A stretch of DNA of 64,000 nucleotides, from positions 197,501 to 261,500 of the forward strand of contig WPIO01000165.1 in the NCBI GenBank assembly GCA_009760855.2, in the 5' to 3' direction. Position numbers and translations under genes: made by a program. The notes beneath the pieces were generated by a model. The model saw only the letters and a program-made list of their open reading frames with translations, made no database searches and was not told the DNA's origin. Positions 63,325 through 64,000 of this stretch are shown here, piece after piece (the stretch's first letter is position 1; each line of letters begins with the position of its first letter). Source of the stretch: Cristatella mucedo (taxonomy: Eukaryota > Bryozoa > Phylactolaemata > Cristatellidae).

Positions 63325-64000
63325 TCTGATGTATTTCCGTCTGTAAGTCTACAAAGCTACAGATACTAGGTGGTCGTTACGAGTTTTCTATAGCGTATCC
63401 GAAGCAAAAGCCACCAAAAGGTTTTCGATCGCCGTACGATATCCAACAGAATACATCTCACTCAACGAAGAGATAAAGTGAGAAGCAGTCTAATTACTAT
63501 AATTATTAACTTAATCATTACTAATTAATATGAATAACAATTGTTAATAAGTATTACTGGTAGTTAATAATTATTTTTTTATTATTTATAATATAATAAT
63601 TAATTATTTGCATAACATAGAAGCATAGTTGATAATAATAATAATAATAATAAGACTAATTGCTCTTTTTCACAAGTACCATCAGCTTAAGGCATCATTG
63701 ATGTATCTCCGTCAGTAACTCCGAAAAGTCATAAAGACTATGTGGGTGTTATGCAGGAGAGTTTTGTATAGCGCACTCACAGCCTAGGCGGCTTTCGGTA
63801 CGCATTCGGCAGCCAACACACTTCGTCTTACCCAACAAAGAGAAGGTGGGCAGCATTTCTGAGTCTGGAAGACAGTCGAGGGGGCGAGCAGCATGGAAGA
63901 AGCAACTCAGTGTGGCTGGAGAAGTCGTGCCACAGTCGGTAGCACAAGAGAGTAGACGTCGTTGTGCAAGAATTATGGAAGTGAGCTCCACAGTCTAGGA
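63325..64000 (-). mobile_element. LINE family B copies, running off the window
   Basis: An older copy at about 63325-63490 (gtatttccgtctgtaagtct, tatagcgtatccgaag) is followed by AT-rich DNA (63485-63660). A clearer copy starts at about 63700 (gtatctccgtcagtaactcc, tatgtgggtgttatgcagga, tatagcgcactcacagccta) and is still open at 64000. Confidence 0.75.

Overview
This is animal (metazoan) nuclear DNA. Genes are split by GT-AG introns, long (CT)n, (CA)n and (TA)n microsatellites are everywhere, and decayed LINE and tRNA-derived SINE copies fill the introns and spacers. Protein matches are to bilaterian chromatin and channel-accessory families. The mixture suggests an invertebrate, but the sequence alone does not fix the phylum. 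I see no rRNA, functional tRNA, CRISPR array, prokaryotic operon or virus.

Layout. (1) 1-8.4 kb: a MITE-like element, a GC-rich candidate first exon (about 1.06-1.94 kb) and, at 7.3-7.9 kb on the + strand, the terminal coding exon of an unidentified Ala/Ser/Pro-rich protein. (2) 11.6-21.0 kb, minus strand: a complete TBL1/TBL1XR1 orthologue whose 13 coding exons join without a frame break into 523 codons (LisH, F-box-like segment, WD40 propeller). (3) 21-28.6 kb: repeats and GC-rich DNA, including an inverted duplication of a purine/pyrimidine block. (4) 28.8-37.6 kb, + strand: a two-exon gene for a two-TM, cysteine-rich channel auxiliary subunit (BK-beta/KCNMB or TipE type), whose 3' splice site is preceded by a (CT)69 tract. 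(5) 37.7-43.5 kb: a LINE graveyard. (6) 43.5-56.5 kb, minus strand: a JADE gene (scaffold of the HBO1/KAT7 acetyltransferase complex), with 11 exons joining into 995 codons and only the extreme N-terminus missing. (7) 56.5-64 kb: repeats plus a GC-rich island at 62.1-62.95 kb that could be the JADE promoter.

Functional links. TBL1 (NCoR/SMRT-HDAC3 corepressor) and JADE (HBO1 acetylation) are both chromatin regulators, but their proximity is probably coincidental. The channel subunit is unrelated.

The most interesting signal is in the repeats. Two LINE families (A and B) each share the sequence and spacing of their 3' ends with a different tRNA-headed SINE family, implying two independent LINE-SINE partnerships. 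One family-A LINE inside a JADE intron has lost its stop codon and is open in frame with the last JADE exon. None of the family or clade names could be checked by search.
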